Of a stretch of 64,000 nucleotides of DNA, positions 1-9,085 are shown piece by piece (the stretch's first letter is position 1; each line of letters begins with the position of its first letter). The notes beneath the pieces are model-generated. The model was not told the origin of the DNA. It saw nothing but the letters and a program-made list of their open reading frames with translations, and ran no database searches. A program made the position numbers and the translations under genes. Source of the stretch: Oceaniferula flava (GTDB taxonomy: Bacteria > Verrucomicrobiota > Verrucomicrobiia > Verrucomicrobiales > Akkermansiaceae); assembly GCF_016811075.1 (NCBI RefSeq), contig NZ_JAFBGL010000009.1, positions 151,026 to 215,025 of the forward strand, given 5' to 3'.

Positions 1-433
1 GCGGCTGAAGGTGATCGAGTGAGCCGACGTATCCTTCCGTGACCAGTTGGCTTAGTCGGTCTGGGAACTTGCCGTGGTCGGTTTCGTATTTGATAACGAG
101 TGCGTAAATTTCTTTTCCTCGGCGGATTTCCTCGGTGATGTCCGCTGCCTTCTTGGCCTCAGCGGCGTTGTGGCTCACGATCATGCTGGTGATGATGGCT
201 GCGACCAATAGCAGACTGGCATAACCGCAGATCAGGCCGGCGAGCGCCATTTTTTTACCGACCAGTTTGCCCTCCGATTTTTTAATTTTCGACCTCGCCA
301 CATGCCCGAGAATGATGGCGATGGGGCTGGGGAGCGCAAAAAAGAATAAGGAGACAATGCCGCAAACCATGCTGCCAATGGCGAGCCCAGAGGTGCGGCG
401 CATGTGGGGTCCTGGAGGGGGCTGGCCGTTCAT
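1..433 (-). CDS. DUF4190-type membrane protein, truncated by window edge
   Basis: The reverse strand from the ATG at 433 stays open to the left edge, giving about 144 residues with no stop inside the window. It starts MNGQPPPGPHMRRTSGLAIG. Two hydrophobic segments follow, one around IGSMVCGIVSLFFFALPSP and one around AGLICGYASLLLVAAIITSM. They are linked by a basic stretch containing ILGHVARSKIKKSEGKL. After the second segment comes a soluble part (about residues 95-144) with an FPDRL motif. The layout matches the next gene upstream (437-1084), so the two are tandem paralogues only 3 bp apart. Function is unknown; DUF4190 proteins are small two-helix membrane proteins. The C-terminus lies outside the window. 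Confidence 0.8.
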   Translation of the reverse strand, partial: MNGQPPPGPHMRRTSGLAIGSMVCGIVSLFFFALPSPIAIILGHVARSKIKKSEGKLVGKKMALAGLICGYASLLLVAAIITSMIVSHNAAEAKKAADITEEIRRGKEIYALVIKYETDHGKFPDRLSQLVTEGYVGSLDHLQP

Positions 434-436
434 AAA

Positions 437-1084
437 TTACGGTGCGTTTTGTGATCTCAATGCCGCTTGGTAAGAAGCGTCCTGCAGAACCTGAACGGAG
501 CCATCAATGCGGAGAATTACCCACTTATCCGTGTGTTGCTGCTGCCATGATAATAAGAAAGCGCCACTGTTATCCGAGTTGCTTAGAGTGTCGCCGTGAT
601 AGATCCATTCGCCGCGATGGGGTTGAAGCTCGTCGAGGTCGATAGACTTATTCGCTGCAGCGAGGGCTTCGAGAGATTCTGGGAATTGCCCATAATCGTC
701 ATCGTATTCGATCAGGTGGAGAAAGATCTGCTTCGCTGCTGAGGTGGTTTGCACCTGTTCCGCTTTACGTTTCTGCTTCATGATCACCGGAGTGGCCAAG
801 GCAGATAAGAAGGCGATGACGAAGATCATTCCAAAGGAAACATAGCCGCAGATGAGGCCGGCGGTGGCTTTGCCTGAGCCTGTGAGTGCTCCGCCAGATT
901 TCTTGATCTTGCTCTTGGCCATGTGACCGCAGATCACGGCGGGGATTCCGGTAATGATCCAGGTGAAAAAAGCGCAGATACCGAGGACCAGACTGACCGT
1001 TGCCAGTGGGCACGTTTCCGGCTGTCGCGACTCAGTCGGTTGGGGGACTGGGGGCTGGTATGGCTGAGGGGGTGGGTTGCTCAT
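437..1084 (-). CDS. DUF4190 domain membrane protein
   Basis: A 215-residue protein with a Pro/Gln-rich N-terminus (MSNPPPQPYQPPVPQP). Two hydrophobic segments (about 27-52 and 75-100) surround the motif ICGHMAKSKIKKSGG, the typical DUF4190 pattern of a membrane hairpin with a basic cytoplasmic loop. The C-terminal half is soluble and contains IEYDDDYGQFPESLEAL, which resembles the region after the pilin-like helix in some Verrucomicrobia/Planctomycetes proteins. Its role is unknown. It lies 13 bp downstream of ridA and 3 bp upstream of a second paralogue, so it is probably co-transcribed with pyrG-ridA. Confidence 0.85.
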   Translation of the reverse strand: MSNPPPQPYQPPVPQPTESRQPETCPLATVSLVLGICAFFTWIITGIPAVICGHMAKSKIKKSGGALTGSGKATAGLICGYVSFGMIFVIAFLSALATPVIMKQKRKAEQVQTTSAAKQIFLHLIEYDDDYGQFPESLEALAAANKSIDLDELQPHRGEWIYHGDTLSNSDNSGAFLLSWQQQHTDKWVILRIDGSVQVLQDASYQAALRSQNAP

Positions 1085-1097
1085 GATGAGTCTGTGG

Positions 1098-1553
1098 TTA
1101 CTCCACCTCCACGATCATGTTGATCTCCACGGAGACATTGAGCGGCAGTGCTGCGGCTCCGAGTGCTGTGCGGGAGTGGATGCCCTTGTCGCCGAAAATT
1201 TCCACTAACAGGTCCGAGCAGCCATTGATCACAGCCGGGTGCTGATAGAAGTCCGGCTCCGAGTTGACAAAGCCACCGACGTTGACGATGCGGACGACTT
1301 TATCGAGATCGCCGATTTCATCTTTCACCACCGCGAGGCGGTTCAGAGTGATCAGACGGGCCGCCTCCTGAGCAGTTTCCAGCGAGGTGTCGGTGGGGAC
1401 TTTTCCGAGATAGGTGTCGTCATCCAGCGGTGGGATGCCACCGGCGAGGAACAGCTGGTTGCCGGAGCGAACGCAGTTCACATAAGAACCCGCAGGGGCT
1501 GGAGCTTCGGGGAGCGTGTAGCCGAGGGAGGAGATTTTTTCTTCGATCGTCAT
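1098..1553 (-). CDS. RidA family enamine/imine deaminase-like protein
   Basis: A 151-residue protein of the RidA (YjgF/YER057c/UK114) fold. Members hydrolyse reactive 2-aminoacrylate and other enamine/imine intermediates in the cytosol. Family hallmarks visible are the N-terminal GNQLFLAGGIPP strand, the T-L-N-R-L-A helix region, the VVRIVNVGGFVNSEPDFYQHP segment, and the RTALGAAALPLNVSVEINMIVEV C-terminal strands. It is longer than classical RidA (about 130) and belongs to the subgroup annotated as RidA family/YjgF-like. The usual substrate Arg appears as SRTALGAAALP. It sits 27 bp after pyrG on the same strand. Confidence 0.92.
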   Translation of the reverse strand: MTIEEKISSLGYTLPEAPAPAGSYVNCVRSGNQLFLAGGIPPLDDDTYLGKVPTDTSLETAQEAARLITLNRLAVVKDEIGDLDKVVRIVNVGGFVNSEPDFYQHPAVINGCSDLLVEIFGDKGIHSRTALGAAALPLNVSVEINMIVEVE

Positions 1554-1580
1554 GGTCGTGGTGAAGTAAGAAGTGAAATG

Positions 1581-3200
1581 TTAGGCTTCGTTTTTCGCGG
1601 CCAGAGACGCGGCGACAAAACCGGAGAACAGGGGATGCGGATGATTGGGTTTCGATTGGAATTCCGGGTGGAACTGGGCACCGATGAAAAACGGGTGCTC
1701 GGGGATCTCGACAATTTCCACCAGCCCTTGATCGGCTGAGACGGAGCTGATTTTCATGCCGGCATTCTCAACCTGCTCGCGGTAGCTCGGGTTGAACTCG
1801 TAGCGGTGGCGGTGGCGCTCGCTGATGGTTTCCGCTCCGTAGAGTTCGGCCGCTTTGGTGTCGGGGTAGACCACGGAATCGCTGGCGCCGAGTCGCATGG
1901 TGGCGCCGAGATCTTCGATCCCTTGCTGTTCTTCTTGTAGGGAGATGACCGGGTGCTCGGTGTCTTTGTCGAACTCGGTGGAGTTCGCGGTGGTGAGACC
2001 GCAGACGTTGCGGGCGAACTCGATGGTGGCGATCTGCATACCGAGACAGATGCCGAAGTAGGGGATGTTGTTCTCGCGGGCAAACTTGGCCGTGAGGATC
2101 TTGCCTTCGGTGCCACGATCGCCAAAGCCACCGGGGATGAGGATACCGTTCACTTCGGAAAGGTGTTTCACCGCGCCATCTTCCTCGATGGCCTCGGCTT
2201 CCACCCGCACGAGGTTGATCCGGGTATCATGGGCGGCACCGGCGTGGGTGAGGGATTCGTAGATCGACTTGTAGGCGTCCTGAAGCTCGATGTATTTCCC
2301 GACCACCGCGATGTTGACTTCGTGGGTCGGGTTGATGATGCGATCGACAAATTCGCGCCACTCCTTGAGGTCGGGCGTTTCCGATTCGATACCGAGTTTA
2401 TCGCTGACGAGGCGGTCTAACTTATCGCGACGGAGGTCCAGCGGGCACTCGTAGATGGTGTGATCGACATCGCGGAAGGCCACCACATTGCCGGGCTCGA
2501 CGTTGCAGAACATGGCGATCTTTTTCTTGTTTTCCTCATCGAGATCGTGCTCGGTGCGGCAGACGATGATGTCCGGCATGATGCCGATCTCGCGCAGTTT
2601 GGCCACTGACTGTTGGGTCGGCTTGGTCTTGATTTCACCCGCCGCACGGATGCGTGGCAGCAGGGTGACGTGGACGAAGCAAACGTTGTCGCGGCCGACT
2701 TCGAGAGAAAACTGGCGCAGCGCCTCGAGGAAGAGGTGGCCTTCGATATCGCCGACGGTGCCACCGATTTCAGTGATGATGACATCGGCGTCTGAGCGCA
2801 GGGTAACGTCATTGATGCGGGCCTTGATCTCATCGGTGCAATGCGGAATGAACTGCACGGTTTTTCCCAGATACTCACCTTTGCGCTCCTTGCGGATGAC
2901 GTTTTCAAAGACCTGACCTGAGGTGAGGTTGTTGAAGCGGGTCAGGGTGCAGTTGGTGAAGCGCTCGTAGTGGCCGAGATCCAGATCGGTCTCCGCACCA
3001 TCGTCGAGCACGTAAACCTCACCGTGCTGGTAGGGCGACATCGTGCCTGGGTCCACATTCAGGTAGGGGTCAAACTTCTGCAGGATGACGGAAAGTCCGC
3101 GGTGTTCGAGCAGGGTGCCGAGCGAGGCGGCGGCAAGTCCCTTACCGAGTGAGGAAACAACTCCTCCGGTGACGAAAATGTATTTAGTAGGCTGAGGCAT
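1581..3200 (-). CDS. pyrG: CTP synthase
   Basis: A 539-residue CTP synthase, which converts UTP plus glutamine (ATP-dependent) to CTP in pyrimidine nucleotide synthesis. The N-terminal amidoligase domain opens [20 protein letters not shown], the family P-loop signature. [12 protein letters not shown] and the CDP/CTP-site motif TKPTQQSV follow. The C-terminal class I glutamine amidotransferase domain has the oxyanion and nucleophile region [11 protein letters not shown] ... YFGICLGMQ (catalytic Cys) and the His-Glu of [10 protein letters not shown]. Length matches the family (about 535-550). It lies 31 bp downstream of kdsB; this pairing fits LPS synthesis because KdsB consumes CTP. Confidence 0.98.
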   Translation of the reverse strand: MPQPTKYIFVTGGVVSSLGKGLAAASLGTLLEHRGLSVILQKFDPYLNVDPGTMSPYQHGEVYVLDDGAETDLDLGHYERFTNCTLTRFNNLTSGQVFENVIRKERKGEYLGKTVQFIPHCTDEIKARINDVTLRSDADVIITEIGGTVGDIEGHLFLEALRQFSLEVGRDNVCFVHVTLLPRIRAAGEIKTKPTQQSVAKLREIGIMPDIIVCRTEHDLDEENKKKIAMFCNVEPGNVVAFRDVDHTIYECPLDLRRDKLDRLVSDKLGIESETPDLKEWREFVDRIINPTHEVNIAVVGKYIELQDAYKSIYESLTHAGAAHDTRINLVRVEAEAIEEDGAVKHLSEVNGILIPGGFGDRGTEGKILTAKFARENNIPYFGICLGMQIATIEFARNVCGLTTANSTEFDKDTEHPVISLQEEQQGIEDLGATMRLGASDSVVYPDTKAAELYGAETISERHRHRYEFNPSYREQVENAGMKISSVSADQGLVEIVEIPEHPFFIGAQFHPEFQSKPNHPHPLFSGFVAASLAAKNEA

Positions 3201-3231
3201 GGCTGTGGAGTGGTGGTAGGTGAGTGTGGTG

Positions 3232-3975
3232 TTAGCGCAGCAGGGCTTCGATCTGTTGCGCCTGTTCGAGGGTGTCGACGCCGGGGGATTCGTCGTCAGT
3301 GATCAGGACTTTAATGCGGGCACTGTTTTCCAGCGCGCGGAGTTGTTCGAGAGATTCCGCAAGCTCTAGCGGTGAGGGCTCCCAGGTGACGAATTGTTCC
3401 AGAAAATCGCGTCGGTAAGCGTAGATCCCTTTGTGCCGATAGAGCTGGAGCGCTGGACTCTCGGACCGGCGGTAGGGCAGCGGGCTGCGGGAGAAATAGA
3501 GGGCGTCGCCGTTGTGGGCAAGCACCACCTTGACCACGTTCGGGTCGTCCATCAGAGCGTCGTCGGTGATGGGGGTGGCCGCGGTGGCCATTGAGATGCC
3601 TGAGTCGGCGAGCAAAGATTCGCCCAGCTGGTCAATCAGTGCCGGATCGATTAGCGGCTCGTCGCCTTGAATGTTGATCACGTGGGTGGCGTTGGGTAGC
3701 GCGGCGGCGGCCTCGGCGATGCGATCGGTGCCGGTCGGGTGCTCGGCGGAGGTCATGACTACTTTGGCTCCAAAAGACTTGGCGGCTTCCTCAATGCGTG
3801 AGTCGTCGGTGGCGATGACCACGTCGTCCAAGATCGAACATTGCTGGCAGCGTTCCCAAACGTGCTGCACGAGCGGCTTTCCGGCGATCAGATGAAGCGG
3901 TTTCCCAGGGAAGCGCGTCGAGGCCCAGCGAGCTGGGATGATGCCAATAAGATGATGTTTTCCAGAACTAGCCAC
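3232..3975 (-). CDS. kdsB: 3-deoxy-manno-octulosonate cytidylyltransferase
   Basis: KdsB activates KDO with CTP to CMP-KDO for lipopolysaccharide inner core assembly, which implies a diderm envelope. The signature [16 protein letters not shown] is near the N-terminus, followed by GDEPLIDP (nucleotide/metal site), and [25 protein letters not shown] in the KDO-binding region. The frame is open from an ATG at 4101, which would overlap the start of the divergent symporter and add 42 non-homologous-looking residues. I prefer the GTG at 3975, giving 247 residues, the usual KdsB length. The start is therefore the uncertain part; the function is not. Confidence 0.95.
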   Translation of the reverse strand: MASSGKHHLIGIIPARWASTRFPGKPLHLIAGKPLVQHVWERCQQCSILDDVVIATDDSRIEEAAKSFGAKVVMTSAEHPTGTDRIAEAAAALPNATHVINIQGDEPLIDPALIDQLGESLLADSGISMATAATPITDDALMDDPNVVKVVLAHNGDALYFSRSPLPYRRSESPALQLYRHKGIYAYRRDFLEQFVTWEPSPLELAESLEQLRALENSARIKVLITDDESPGVDTLEQAQQIEALLR

Positions 3976-4099
3976 GTTGCTCAAATCTGGAAGTGAGTTA
4001 TGATCGACCCAGCTGAAACGACAAGACTCTTTTGGAAATTGTTTCAAGTTTTTGGATTGTAGATTGATCGAATGAGCACCTCTGCTAGCCTCCGCGCTC

Positions 4100-5671
4100 A
4101 TGGAGAAAGAGGTTCACGAATTTTTTACCCTATTGGACTGGGCTGTTGTGGTGGTTTACATGCTGCTGACCACCTGGCTCGGGCACAAACTCTCCGGCAA
4201 GCAGGCCAGCATTAAAGATTTCTTTCTCGGTGGCAAAACCATCCCGTGGTGGGCGGTGAGCGGATCGATGATCGCCACCGAAATCAGTGCACTGACATTC
4301 ATCGGGGTGCCGGGCGGCGTCTATGCGCTATCGGGCGACTGGACTTACTTGCAATGGGGCATAGGCTCCATTATCGCGCGCTTGGCCGTGGCTTACTGGC
4401 TGGTGCCTCTTTATTACGAGAAGGAAATTTACAGCCCGTATGATTTCATGGGGAACCGACTGGGTGAGGGGGCTCGCCGTCTAGTGACCGGATTATTTTC
4501 CCTCGGTGCCATCCTCGGGCAGAGTGTGCGCGTGCTGGTCACGGCGATTATTTTGAAAGTGGTCACCGGCATGGATGTCAGTGTATGCATCATGGTGATT
4601 GGTCTGGTTGCCGTGATCTGGACTTTCATGGGAGGGATGCAGACAGTGATCTGGACCGATGTCATGCAGTTCTGCCTGTTTATTTTTGGCGGGCTTCTTG
4701 CCTTCGGTATCCTCGCCGGGCAGCTCGGCTGGGGGCAGATCTCGGTGCTGAACCAGGTGGTGATCGATGGCGAACATGTGAACAAGTTGCGCTGGATCGA
4801 TCTCACCACGCCCTTCCAAGATCCCACCTTGAAATACACCATGTGGGTCGCCTTGTTGGCCATGCCGTTCCAGAACTTTGCCGCCTTCGGGGTGGACCAA
4901 CTGAATACCCAGCGGATGTTCTGCTGCGGTAATATTAAGGACGCCCGCAAGGCCATGGCCTGGAGTAGCGTGTCCATCCTCATCACCATCCTTATGCTGG
5001 CGGTGGGGGCGGGTCTGTTCGCCTGGTATCAGGTGCACATTCCTGGCGGGCAGCTGGCCGAAAGTTTCAAGGCCAATCCCAACTACGTCTTCCCCACTTG
5101 GATCACTCTGGAGGTGCCAGCTGGTGTCAGCGGATTGATCCTCGCCGGTGCCTTTGCCGCGGCAATTTCCAGTCTCGATTCCATCCTCGCTGCGCTGAGT
5201 CAGACCAGCCTCTCCGTGATCTACGGAAGGGAGCGGTTAGAAGAAGAAGGGAAGGGGGAGGAAATGGTTCGTTTGTCACGAATCGTGGTCTGTATCTGGG
5301 GTGTGATTCTGACCGCTGCGGCGCTGCTCCTGTGGGTGGTCTATCAGCGGAATCCGGACAGCGATTTGATTGGCCTGGCCTTCGGGATGGTGGCTTACAC
5401 CTATGGCCCACTTCTGGGTGTTTTGCTCGCCGCCATTATTCCGCTGCGCAGCCATGTTGTCGGTTTGGTGATCGGAACCATGGCTTCGGTTTTGTTGGTC
5501 TCTTGGTTCCGTCCGGAGTTGCCAATGCTGTTAGATGTGGCCGGTTTAAAGGATCTGAGTGAGGCAGTTATCGGCTCCCGACCTAGCCTCGCATCCGAGT
5601 GGTTTTTCCCTGTGAATGCGAGTCTGACTCTGGTGTGCGGATTGCTCAGTGGTTTGTTTGTTAGAAAATAA
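4100..5671 (+). CDS. sodium:solute symporter (SSS/SLC5 family)
   Basis: A 523-residue polytopic inner membrane protein with about 13 hydrophobic segments. The N-terminal pattern ...LGHKLSGKQASIKDFFLGGKTIPWWAVSGSMIATEISALTFIG is typical of SSS transporters (Na+ site in TM1/TM8, FFLGG and IPWW motifs). The TM8-equivalent region AAAISSLDSILAALSQTS contains the conserved SxxDSxL sodium-site signature. Substrate cannot be told from sequence; sialic acid, sugar or other organic solutes are possible. It is divergent from kdsB, with a short shared promoter region (3976-4099), and is followed by a strong hairpin at 5684. Confidence 0.93.
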   Translation: MEKEVHEFFTLLDWAVVVVYMLLTTWLGHKLSGKQASIKDFFLGGKTIPWWAVSGSMIATEISALTFIGVPGGVYALSGDWTYLQWGIGSIIARLAVAYWLVPLYYEKEIYSPYDFMGNRLGEGARRLVTGLFSLGAILGQSVRVLVTAIILKVVTGMDVSVCIMVIGLVAVIWTFMGGMQTVIWTDVMQFCLFIFGGLLAFGILAGQLGWGQISVLNQVVIDGEHVNKLRWIDLTTPFQDPTLKYTMWVALLAMPFQNFAAFGVDQLNTQRMFCCGNIKDARKAMAWSSVSILITILMLAVGAGLFAWYQVHIPGGQLAESFKANPNYVFPTWITLEVPAGVSGLILAGAFAAAISSLDSILAALSQTSLSVIYGRERLEEEGKGEEMVRLSRIVVCIWGVILTAAALLLWVVYQRNPDSDLIGLAFGMVAYTYGPLLGVLLAAIIPLRSHVVGLVIGTMASVLLVSWFRPELPMLLDVAGLKDLSEAVIGSRPSLASEWFFPVNASLTLVCGLLSGLFVRK

Positions 5672-6010
5672 GTGAATCGCCGTAAACCCCCGTAGAATGG
5701 GGGTTTGTAGGTTTCATCTGTTTGGGGTGCTTGTGGCTCTAAAGTGGCCAATGTATATGCAATAGACGTCGATATTTTGGCGTTGCTTATTAAATTTTGA
5801 GTCAAGTTTTTAAAAACTTTTGTGTGGAACCATTGTGGAAACGGGGATCTTTCTCGGTGGCTCGGCGATGATGCTAAAAAGTTTTGCGCTAAAGCCCGGA
5901 ACGGACTTTGATGGGCGTGTTGCACGTCACCAGCTAACCGCACCAGCGAGGCGGTGACGAAAGACTAGCTACCGCTAACGTATTAACTTTTTATTTCTGC
6001 TCTCAAACTT
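5672..6010. other. oriC: candidate chromosomal origin region upstream of dnaA
   Basis: A 339-bp non-coding stretch between the symporter and dnaA. After the terminator hairpin there is an A+T-rich part (about 5771-5822) holding a perfect 16-nt palindrome AAGTTTTTAAAAACTT at 5804-5819. Directly after it are two same-orientation DnaA-box-like sites, TGTGGAACC (5823-5831) and TGTGGAAAC (5834-5842), whose starts are 11 bp apart, one helical turn. The second is one mismatch from the common box TTTTCCACA read on the other strand. An unwinding element next to helically phased boxes beside dnaA-dnaN is classic origin architecture. The box count is low, so this is a candidate; the dnaA promoter must also lie here. 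Confidence 0.45.
5684..5706 (+). terminator. GC-rich hairpin after the symporter
   Basis: Perfect 8-bp stem AAACCCCC / GGGGGTTT with 7-nt loop, 12 bp after the symporter stop codon. Only short T tracts follow, so it may be a weak intrinsic terminator. Confidence 0.6.
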
Positions 6011-7546
6011 ATGAAGAAAACCGCCGCTGCTCGTGATCTCCCCGTCGATGGAGATGTTGCTCTTACCAATGGAGAAATGATGACCGAAATGGTCGATGAA
6101 CCGAAGCTGTGGAATAAGGTTTCTGAGTTGCTGCAAGAGCTGGTGAGTGGGGATGCTTTTCACCGTTGGTTCGAGTCCGCTCGCTTGACCTCTGTCAGCG
6201 AAACGGAAGCAGTGTTAGCTGTGGCTAGTGACATGCACCAGGTGTGGATCGAAACCAACTACCTGCCCGAAGTTCAAACAGCCTTTTCCCAAGCCTCACG
6301 ATTGCCCTGCAAGGTGAAGATTGTCGTCGATGACATGACCACAGAGTCGGCTTCTAACAATGGTTTGGATACTGCTGAAAATGGAACCGCATCAAACGCT
6401 GTTTCAAAGTCGTCTAACAAAAACTCCGGAGTGGCAGCTTCGTCACCCAAAAATAGCAGCATCCAGTTCGGGAAAAATGCTAAGGTTAAAGATGAGCCTG
6501 CCATTGGGCGTAAGTTGAAACTGGCGGGCTTGAACCCACAGTTCAGTTTCGATCGCTTTGTGGTCGGCCAGAACAACGAGTTTGCTCACGCGGCCTGCAT
6601 GGCGGTGGCATCCGCAGCCAAGGCCGTTTACAACCCACTTTTCATCCACGGTGATTCCGGTCTTGGAAAAACTCACTTGATGCAAGCCATCGGGCAGAAG
6701 CTCATGGAGCAGGACCCAAGTGCGAAAGTGGTTTATCTCACCTGTGAGAAATTCACCAACGAGTTCATCGACATGGTGCGCAAGGGCTCCCTCGAGAAGT
6801 TCCGCCGGAAATACCGCCGCGCCGATATTCTCCTGATCGATGACATTCAGTTTCTGGCCGGAAAAGAACGCTCGCAGGAAGAATTCTTCCACACCTTCAA
6901 CGAGCTTCTCGATTTGCAGAGCCAGGTGGTGTTGACCTCAGACCGCCCCGCTTCGGAGTTGAAAAATGTCGAGCCACGTTTGGTTTCCCGATTTGAAAGT
7001 GGCCTAACTGTGGAGCTGCAGCCTCCCGGGATCGAAACCCGACTCGCGATTCTGCGTCGCAAGATGGAGGACTGGGATGTGAAACTGGGGGACGATATTC
7101 TCAATATGCTGGCCGAACGGATCCAGAGCAACGTGCGCCGTCTTGAAGGTGGTTTGGTTCGCATCGCGACCTACGCCTCTCTCGGAACCGAGCAGATCAC
7201 CATCGAGCGCACTGAGTTTTTGCTGAAGGACATTCTTCGTGAGGAGGGTCAGAAGCGGGTCACGATCGATTCCATTCAAAAAGCAGTTAGCGAACATTTC
7301 GATCTGCGAGTGGCCGATATGACCAGCCGTCGCCGTCCTACCAATATTGCCTTTCCTCGTCAGATCGCGATGTATCTGAGTCGGAGTCTAACACAGTGCT
7401 CTCTGGTGGAAATTGGCGAGGCCTTTGGTGGTCGGGATCACGGCACTGTTATCTACGCCTGCCGCAAGGTTCAGGAGCGTGTGACGGATGAGCCTATGGT
7501 GCGTGATGCTGTGGATATCTTGACCACGGTGCTGAAGCGGAAATAG
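6011..7546 (+). CDS. dnaA: chromosomal replication initiator protein DnaA
   Basis: A 511-residue DnaA, the ATP-dependent initiator that binds DnaA boxes and melts the origin. Domain I is about residues 30-110 (LWNKVSELLQELVSGDAFHRWF). A long Ser/Asn/Lys-rich linker (domain II) runs to about 165. Domain III AAA+ carries Walker A GDSGLGKTH, Walker B LLIDDIQFL and the sensor TSDRPASEL. Domain IV ends with the DNA-binding signature GRDHGTVIYACRKV. The extended N-terminus (about 25 residues before domain I) is unusual; a later in-frame ATG (about 6077) is an alternative start. It is followed by dnaN after a 314-bp gap. Confidence 0.98.
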   Translation: MKKTAAARDLPVDGDVALTNGEMMTEMVDEPKLWNKVSELLQELVSGDAFHRWFESARLTSVSETEAVLAVASDMHQVWIETNYLPEVQTAFSQASRLPCKVKIVVDDMTTESASNNGLDTAENGTASNAVSKSSNKNSGVAASSPKNSSIQFGKNAKVKDEPAIGRKLKLAGLNPQFSFDRFVVGQNNEFAHAACMAVASAAKAVYNPLFIHGDSGLGKTHLMQAIGQKLMEQDPSAKVVYLTCEKFTNEFIDMVRKGSLEKFRRKYRRADILLIDDIQFLAGKERSQEEFFHTFNELLDLQSQVVLTSDRPASELKNVEPRLVSRFESGLTVELQPPGIETRLAILRRKMEDWDVKLGDDILNMLAERIQSNVRRLEGGLVRIATYASLGTEQITIERTEFLLKDILREEGQKRVTIDSIQKAVSEHFDLRVADMTSRRRPTNIAFPRQIAMYLSRSLTQCSLVEIGEAFGGRDHGTVIYACRKVQERVTDEPMVRDAVDILTTVLKRK

Positions 7547-7608
7547 CCAGAGCTTCAGCAGAGCAAGCCCTGCGAGCGATGGCGGGCGGGGCGATTGAGG
7601 GAGAACGA

Positions 7609-7629
7609 GCACGACAGGCTTTGTCGTGC
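7609..7629 (+). terminator. hairpin between dnaA and dnaN
   Basis: Stem GCACGACA / TGTCGTGC with a 5-nt loop about 60 bp after dnaA. No T-run follows, so it could be an attenuator or RNA-stability element rather than a terminator. The rest of the 7547-7860 gap shows no convincing DnaA boxes or ORF; it probably carries a dnaN promoter, since dnaN lies 314 bp from dnaA. Confidence 0.35.
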
Positions 7630-7860
7630 AGAGGAGGAATTGTGTACTGAAAAATGCTCTGGAATTGTTAATGAATGCTTGCCATGGAGCGAGAATCCTC
7701 CAAAGTCATCTCGATCTTGAAATGAAGATTCGAACAGCTGACCACTATATAGGACGGCGTTCATCGAAATTCCATACATCACAACAACACACATCGCTTA
7801 GAGCGTCCCCCCAGATGCCCTATCTAACCGTCCTCCCTTATAAGCCATCCCACATCTCAT

Positions 7861-8958
7861 ATGAAATTCTCAATCAGCAAGGAAGCGTTCCTCGATGCTC
7901 TGCAACAAGTGCAACACGTCGTCAGTAACCGGGCCACATTACCCATCCTTTCTAACGTCCTTATCGAAGCCGCAGATGGCAAGTTGAAGCTTACCACCAC
8001 CGATCTTGATGTGGGTGTCAGCGGTAGCGTGGAAGCGAACATTGAAAAAGAAGGCACCACCACGCTGCCCGTAAAACGTCTGGTGAGCATTATTCGTGAG
8101 CTGCCAGCCAGCGAAGTGGAAGTTTCCGTGGACGGCAAGAACCACGCATCGATCAAGTGTGGTCCTAGTTTCTTCAAAATCATCGGTCTGGGTGAAGACG
8201 AGTTCCCGCCGCTTCCTAAATTCGAGGACTCCACCGAGTTCAAGATCGCCCAGAGTGTGCTGCACGATGCGATTAAGAAAACTTCCTACGCCATCTCCAC
8301 CGATGAAACCCGCTACGTGCTGAACGGTATCTACGTTTCTTTCCGCGAAGGGAAAATGACCTTCGTCGCCACCGATGGTCGTCGTCTGGCCATGGTGGAA
8401 AACGAACTGGAATACCCGGCCAGCAACGAGACCGATATCATCGTGCCATCCAAGGCCGTGGGTGAGCTGCAACGCATGCTCGGCGGTGAAGGGGACGCTT
8501 TGGTTCGCCTCAGCGGCAATCAGATTTCCTTTGAAATCGGCGACAGCATCATCGTCAGCAAACTCATCGAGGGCAACTACCCAAACTACAAGCAGGTGAT
8601 CCCCGGCGAGCGCAAAGAGCGCATCACCATCAACCGCGAAGAGTTCCTCAACACCGTCCGCCGTATCTCACTGCTGACTTCCGAAAGCTCGAACTCCGTG
8701 AAGCTGACCTTCAGCAAGGGCAGCATCGACGTGCAGGCTAACTCGAAAGACATCGGTGAAGCGAAAGAACCCATCGTGGCCGACTACGATGGTGACGAGT
8801 TCGCCATCGCCTTCAACCCGGAGTTTCTCATGGCGCCGCTGAAAAACCTCGGCGAAGAAAGTGTCTACCTCGACCTGATCGACGGCATGAGCCCCGGTGT
8901 GATCCGCATCGACAGCTCGTTCCTCTATGTCATCATGCCCATGCGCGTGAGTGCCTAA
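7861..8958 (+). CDS. dnaN: DNA polymerase III beta sliding clamp
   Basis: A 365-residue sliding clamp with the three-fold repeated clamp domain. The start MKFSISKEAFLDALQQVQHVVSNRATLPILSNVLIEA is canonical, as are ATDGRRLAMVE in the second domain and the C-terminal YVIMPMRVSA, close to the classic MPMRL ending that forms the partner-binding pocket. Dimers encircle DNA and tether polymerase III. Placement after dnaA is the ancestral order; recF and gyrB do not follow, as a terminator and an unrelated lipoprotein come next. Confidence 0.98.
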   Translation: MKFSISKEAFLDALQQVQHVVSNRATLPILSNVLIEAADGKLKLTTTDLDVGVSGSVEANIEKEGTTTLPVKRLVSIIRELPASEVEVSVDGKNHASIKCGPSFFKIIGLGEDEFPPLPKFEDSTEFKIAQSVLHDAIKKTSYAISTDETRYVLNGIYVSFREGKMTFVATDGRRLAMVENELEYPASNETDIIVPSKAVGELQRMLGGEGDALVRLSGNQISFEIGDSIIVSKLIEGNYPNYKQVIPGERKERITINREEFLNTVRRISLLTSESSNSVKLTFSKGSIDVQANSKDIGEAKEPIVADYDGDEFAIAFNPEFLMAPLKNLGEESVYLDLIDGMSPGVIRIDSSFLYVIMPMRVSA

Positions 8959-8982
8959 GGGTCTCGACCATTTTCCCATCCA

Positions 8983-9017
8983 CCTCGTTGGCCGATCATG
9001 GCCAGCGAGGTTTTTTT
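8983..9017 (+). terminator. intrinsic terminator after dnaN
   Basis: An 11-bp stem (CCTCGTTGGCC pairing with GGCCAGCGAGG, one T-G wobble), 6-nt loop, then seven T residues. Textbook Rho-independent terminator 24 bp after the dnaN stop. Confidence 0.9.
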
Positions 9018-9085
9018 GTCTTTCCGCTGATGTTTTTCGATGAAAAGGCCTGTTCATTGCTAGGCTTGTCATTCAACTTCAAGCC

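Noticed and set aside
4100..4101. kdsB starting at 4101, overlapping the symporter start
   Set aside because: It would add 42 residues not seen in KdsB and leave no room for the divergent promoters; GTG 3975 fits family length.
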